From: J134 sp964484045
GTDB taxonomy: Bacteria > Pseudomonadota > Alphaproteobacteria > Sphingomonadales > Rhodothalassiaceae
Direction of reading: 5' to 3'
DNA length: 7,594 nucleotides
Assembly (NCBI GenBank): GCA_964484045.1
Contig: CAZAEP010000128.1
Coordinates: forward strand, 1 to 7,594
Numbering within the stretch: position 1 is the first letter of the stretch; each line of letters starts with the position of its first letter. The notes under the pieces are model-generated. The model saw only the letters and a list, made by a program, of their open reading frames with translations, had not been told where the DNA came from and ran no database searches. Below, in pieces: positions 4,922-7,594 of this stretch. The position numbers were made by a program, and so were the translations under genes.

Positions 4922-6146
4922 CGGCGGTGAGCCGATAGCCGCCGTCGACGAGGATGCGGGCGTCTCGGGCGAAGGTGTTCGGGTTGCAGGAGACCGCGAT
5001 CACCGTCGGCACCTCCGATTGCGCGAGCGCCTGAGTCTGTGCCATCGCCCCGGCGCGCGGCGGGTCGAGGACGACGGCGTCGAAGGATGCAAGCTCGTCC
5101 CGCAGAAGCGGCCGGCGGAAAAGGTCGCGATGTTCGATGCTCACCCGCCTGAGCCCCTCCGCCCGGCGCGCGCCTTCGGCAAGCGCATCAAGAAGCGGTT
5201 TCGCCCCCTCCACCGCCAGCACCGCCGCGCGGCGGGCAAGGGGCAGGGCGAAGGTGCCGATGCCGGAGAAGAGATCCGCAACGCGCGCCGCCCCGGCCGT
5301 CCATTCGCCCACCGCGGTCCGCAGCACCGCCTCGCCGGCGGCCGTCGCCTGCACGAAGGCGCCCGGCGGCAGCGGCACGGAAATACCGTCGAGATCCATC
5401 ACCGGCGGCCGCCGCTGGACGACCGTCTCGGGGCAGCCCCGCTCAGACCAGTGAAGGGCGGCGAGGTCGTAGGCGGCGGCAAAGACGCTCAGCGCTTCCC
5501 GGCGCAGGAGGTCGAGCGGAACGGCCGCGGCGACCAGGCAGTCGACGCCGGCCGCGGTTTCGGTGAGCGTGACCTCCGCCATGCCGTGCGGCGGCAAGAT
5601 CTGCGCGAAAAGTCCGCGCAGCGGATCGAGAAGCGCGATCAGCGCCGGTCGTGCGACCGGACACGCCCCGATATCGACCAGACGATGCGACCGCCGCGCC
5701 TGAAAGCCGAGCCGCACGTCCCCGCCCTGCCGCCGGGCCTTCATGACGAGCCGGCGACGGGTGCCGGGCCGTCCGATGAAGGGCGCCGCAAGCGGCACGT
5801 CCTCGAATCCGTGATGCCCGAGCGCGGCGCGGATCCGCATGCCCGCCCAGTCCGCATAAAGCACCGCATCGAGATGCTGCAGGGCGCAGCCGCCGCAGGT
5901 CCCGAAATGCGGGCACGGCGGCGTCCGCCGGCCGGGGCCCGGTTTGCGAACCGCGAGCAGCCGGGCATGTCGGCTCGCCGCTCCCCTGCGGGCGGGCGCG
6001 CGTTCCACCTCGACCATGTCGCCGGGTACGGTGAAAGGTACATAGACCGGTCCGTCGGCGGTCCCGGCGACCCCGTCACCCTGTGCGCCGAGATGGTCGA
6101 TGCGCAGCAGGAGGGGGCGGCTATTCCGGCTCTCGGACGGCGGCAA
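4857..6146 (-). CDS. RumA/RlmD-type class I SAM-dependent 23S rRNA m5U methyltransferase
   Basis: A 429-residue enzyme of the RumA/TrmA family that adds a methyl group to C5 of a uridine in RNA, most likely 23S rRNA. Order: TRAM-like RNA-binding segment (LRIDHLGAQGDGVA, about 14-27), the 4Fe-4S cysteine set C78-x5-C84-x2-C87 plus C162 in the RumA spacing, conserved FVQ (263-265), SAM motif DLFSGIGTFALPLA (291-304), VVLDPPRAGA (358-367), catalytic nucleophile C387 in SCNPNTFARD, and a likely general-base glutamate E422 in GQMELAAL. The usual H-V-E before it is replaced by Q-M-E. I chose the TTG at 6146 because GGGAG lies 7 nt upstream; a GTG at 6176 has no ribosome site and would lengthen the overlap with tlyA from 26 to 56 bp. 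It is the third gene of the dxs-tlyA operon. Family is secure; the exact target uridine (RlmD, RlmC or TrmA-like) is not. Confidence 0.92.
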   Translation of the reverse strand: MPPSESRNSRPLLLRIDHLGAQGDGVAGTADGPVYVPFTVPGDMVEVERAPARRGAASRHARLLAVRKPGPGRRTPPCPHFGTCGGCALQHLDAVLYADWAGMRIRAALGHHGFEDVPLAAPFIGRPGTRRRLVMKARRQGGDVRLGFQARRSHRLVDIGACPVARPALIALLDPLRGLFAQILPPHGMAEVTLTETAAGVDCLVAAAVPLDLLRREALSVFAAAYDLAALHWSERGCPETVVQRRPPVMDLDGISVPLPPGAFVQATAAGEAVLRTAVGEWTAGAARVADLFSGIGTFALPLARRAAVLAVEGAKPLLDALAEGARRAEGLRRVSIEHRDLFRRPLLRDELASFDAVVLDPPRAGAMAQTQALAQSEVPTVIAVSCNPNTFARDARILVDGGYRLTAVRPVDQFLWSGQMELAALFRR

Positions 6147-6870
6147 TGAGAAACTCCCGGTTGCCCCTGGGACCACGGATCGGACTTTCGACGAGGCCTT
6201 TCACCCGCCATCCGGGCAGCCCCTCGATCCACGCTGCGATGCGCCGGCAGACCGCCTCATGGAGCGCCGGGTCGCGCACCACGCCCCCGGCACCGACCGC
6301 GTCCCTGCCGACCTCGAATTGCGGCTTGATGAGCGCCACCAGCCGCGCACCCGGACGGGTCAGCGCAAGCGGCGCCGGCAGCACCGTCTCGAGCCCGATG
6401 AAGCTCGCGTCGCAGACCACGAGATCGACCGGCGCGGGCACCTCGCATTCGCTCAGATACCGTGCGTTGGTGCGCTCGAGAACAACCACGCGGGGATCCT
6501 GACGCAAACGCCAGGCAAGCTGCCCGTGGCCGACATCGACGGCATAGACCTTCGCCGCCCCGCGCGTGAGCAGCACATCGGTGAAGCCGCCGGTGGAGGC
6601 GCCGACATCGATCGCGGTCCGGCCCGTTACGTCGATGGCGAAACGATCCAGCGCATGGGCGAGCTTCCGCCCGCCGCGCGAGACCCAGGGGTGATCGGTG
6701 CCGCGGACCTCGAGCGGCTGGTCGGAGGCCACCGGCTCGCCGGCCTTCGCGATCCGCCGCTCGCCGCTAAAGACGAGGCCGGCGAGGATCAACGCCTGCG
6801 CCCGCGTCCGCGAAGGCGCAAGTCCACGCGCCACCAGCGTCTGATCCGCCCGCTCCTTTCGTGCCCGCAT
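6121..6870 (-). CDS. tlyA: TlyA family rRNA 2'-O-methyltransferase (hemolysin A-like)
   Basis: A 249-residue protein with the two-domain plan of TlyA, a SAM-dependent ribose 2'-O-methyltransferase of rRNA (characterised in mycobacteria on 16S and 23S rRNA, capreomycin sensitivity). Residues 5-65 are an S4 RNA-binding domain (RADQTLVARGLAPSRTRAQA), followed by an FtsJ-like domain: VSRGGRKLAHAL (63-74), SAM loop IDVGASTGGFTDVLL (87-101), VVCDASFI (151-158), ALIKPQFEVG (179-188), and NREFLIA (237-243). The K-D-K-E catalytic set is present as K69, D154, K182 and E239. The ATG at 6870 follows the dxs stop codon directly (TGAATG), with no clear Shine-Dalgarno sequence, so translation is probably coupled to dxs. 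The older name hemolysin is misleading. In many alphaproteobacteria this gene follows dxs, which supports the call. The exact methylated nucleotide here is unknown. Confidence 0.95.
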   Translation of the reverse strand: MRARKERADQTLVARGLAPSRTRAQALILAGLVFSGERRIAKAGEPVASDQPLEVRGTDHPWVSRGGRKLAHALDRFAIDVTGRTAIDVGASTGGFTDVLLTRGAAKVYAVDVGHGQLAWRLRQDPRVVVLERTNARYLSECEVPAPVDLVVCDASFIGLETVLPAPLALTRPGARLVALIKPQFEVGRDAVGAGGVVRDPALHEAVCRRIAAWIEGLPGWRVKGLVESPIRGPRGNREFLIAAVREPE

Positions 6871-7594
6871 TCAGGCCGAAGCGATCTGGATCGCCTCGAA
6901 ATCGTTGCGCCCGAGCGCCTTGAGCGCCGTCTCGACGATGTAGGGCGCGGTCAGACGCGCCGTCTCGTACTGCTTCGCCGGACTGTCCTGATCGAGGAAG
7001 AGATCGGGCAGCTTCATCGTGCGCAGCTTGAGGTGACCGCGATCGAGCAGCCCCTCGCCGACCATGAAATCGAGCACATGCGCGCCGAAGCCGCCGATCG
7101 ATCCTTCCTCGATGGTGATGATCACCTCGTGATTGGCGGCAAGCTCGCGAATCAGCACCTGATCGAGCGGCTTGGCGAAGCGCGCATCGGCCACCGTCGT
7201 CGGCAGGCCGCGCCGGTCGAGCTCCTCGGCCGCCCTCAGCGCCTCCCCGAGACGTCCGCCGAGCGACAGGATGGCGACGCGCGAGCCTTCCTTCATGATC
7301 CGGCCCTTGCCGACCTCGAGCGGCACGCCCGTCTCGGGCAAGGGCACGCCCATCCCCTCGCCGCGCGGATAGCGGAAGGCCGACGGCCGGTCGTCGATCG
7401 CCGCCGCGGTCGCCACCATATGCACGAGCTCGGCCTCGTCGCCCGCGGCCATGACGATGAAATTGGGCAGCGTCGCCAGATAGGTGATGTCGAACGAGCC
7501 GGCATGCGTCTGCCCGTCGGCACCGACGAGCCCGGCGCGGTCGATGGCGAAGCGCACCGGCAGTTTCTGCAAGGCGACATCGTGCACCACCTGG
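6871..7594 (-). CDS. dxs: 1-deoxy-D-xylulose-5-phosphate synthase, C-terminal part (5' end outside window)
   Basis: Dxs condenses pyruvate and glyceraldehyde 3-phosphate with thiamine diphosphate, the first step of the non-mevalonate isoprenoid pathway. The last 240 codons are present, roughly the final 38 percent of a usual protein of about 640 residues; the first full codon is CAG at 7593-7591. The visible part begins in the pyrimidine-binding domain with VVHDVALQKLPVRFAIDRAG and LVGADGQTHAGSFD, followed by PSAFRYPRGEG, and ends in the transketolase C-terminal domain (ILSLGGRLGEALRAAEEL, DARFAKPLD, EEGSIGGFGAHVLDFM). The GTG at 7590 is internal, not a start. The stop codon TGA (6873-6871) touches the tlyA start. 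Its product is used for quinone side chains, a plausible but unproven functional link with the YceI and b561 genes in the same window. Confidence 0.97.
   Translation of the reverse strand, partial: QVVHDVALQKLPVRFAIDRAGLVGADGQTHAGSFDITYLATLPNFIVMAAGDEAELVHMVATAAAIDDRPSAFRYPRGEGMGVPLPETGVPLEVGKGRIMKEGSRVAILSLGGRLGEALRAAEELDRRGLPTTVADARFAKPLDQVLIRELAANHEVIITIEEGSIGGFGAHVLDFMVGEGLLDRGHLKLRTMKLPDLFLDQDSPAKQYETARLTAPYIVETALKALGRNDFEAIQIASA

Noticed and set aside
4920..4946. 8-bp stem GACGGCGG / CCGCCGTC as a nitrilase terminator
   Set aside because: There is no T run and it lies in conserved methyltransferase codons, so I did not list it as a terminator; the stem may be chance in GC-rich DNA.
4782..6149. 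455-codon plus-strand frame opposite the methyltransferase
   Set aside because: Antisense shadow; the minus strand carries the Fe-S cysteines, SAM motif and catalytic cysteine in order.
1..7594. Search for tRNA, rRNA, CRISPR arrays, insertion sequences or att sites
   Set aside because: No cloverleaf, regular spacer array, transposase motif or long terminal inverted repeat was seen by eye; all large open frames are accounted for.

Overview
The window looks like chromosomal DNA from a GC-rich alphaproteobacterium, probably of the Hyphomicrobiales (Rhizobiales). Four things point there. The genes have high GC with strong third-position bias. A dxs-tlyA-RumA-type methyltransferase gene order is present. 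A YceI/cytochrome b561 cluster lies next to hemH. One promoter matches the alphaproteobacterial housekeeping pattern CTTGAC-N17-CTATAT almost exactly. The lineage call is inference from gene content, not from a marker gene.

Left part (1-2064): the 3' end of aroC (chorismate synthase) reads rightwards and overlaps by 26 bp the end of a leftward three-gene operon. That operon is YceI-like protein, then cytochrome b561, then a second YceI-like protein. All three products are membrane or exported proteins, consistent with a quinone/haem redox module at the cytoplasmic membrane and periplasm. A divergent promoter region (2065-2386) separates it from hemH (ferrochelatase, 2387-3418), the last step of haem synthesis. 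It holds a 10-bp perfect palindrome near a possible hemH start point.

Middle (3395-3895): no large gene lies between hemH and a nitrilase gene, but the stretch is not empty. On the minus strand it holds a near-consensus promoter with a dyad operator over the -10 region, then a 60-nt leader, a Shine-Dalgarno sequence and a 29-codon reading frame for an arginine-rich peptide. A strong hairpin shared with the 3' end of hemH follows directly. I think this is a small unannotated transcription unit and the most interesting item in the window. Next to it are a GC-rich 12-bp tandem repeat and the nitrilase leader.

Right part (3896-7594): a complete nitrilase with the Glu-Lys-Cys triad runs rightwards. 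Its last 65 bp overlap the end of a leftward operon. That operon is dxs (partial, cut by the window edge), tlyA, and a RumA/RlmD-type 23S rRNA m5U methyltransferase with an Fe-S cysteine set. dxs and tlyA abut with no spacer, and tlyA and the methyltransferase overlap. It combines isoprenoid precursor synthesis with two RNA methyltransferases. Known housekeeping genes make up most of the window. No mobile element, CRISPR array, tRNA or rRNA was seen.
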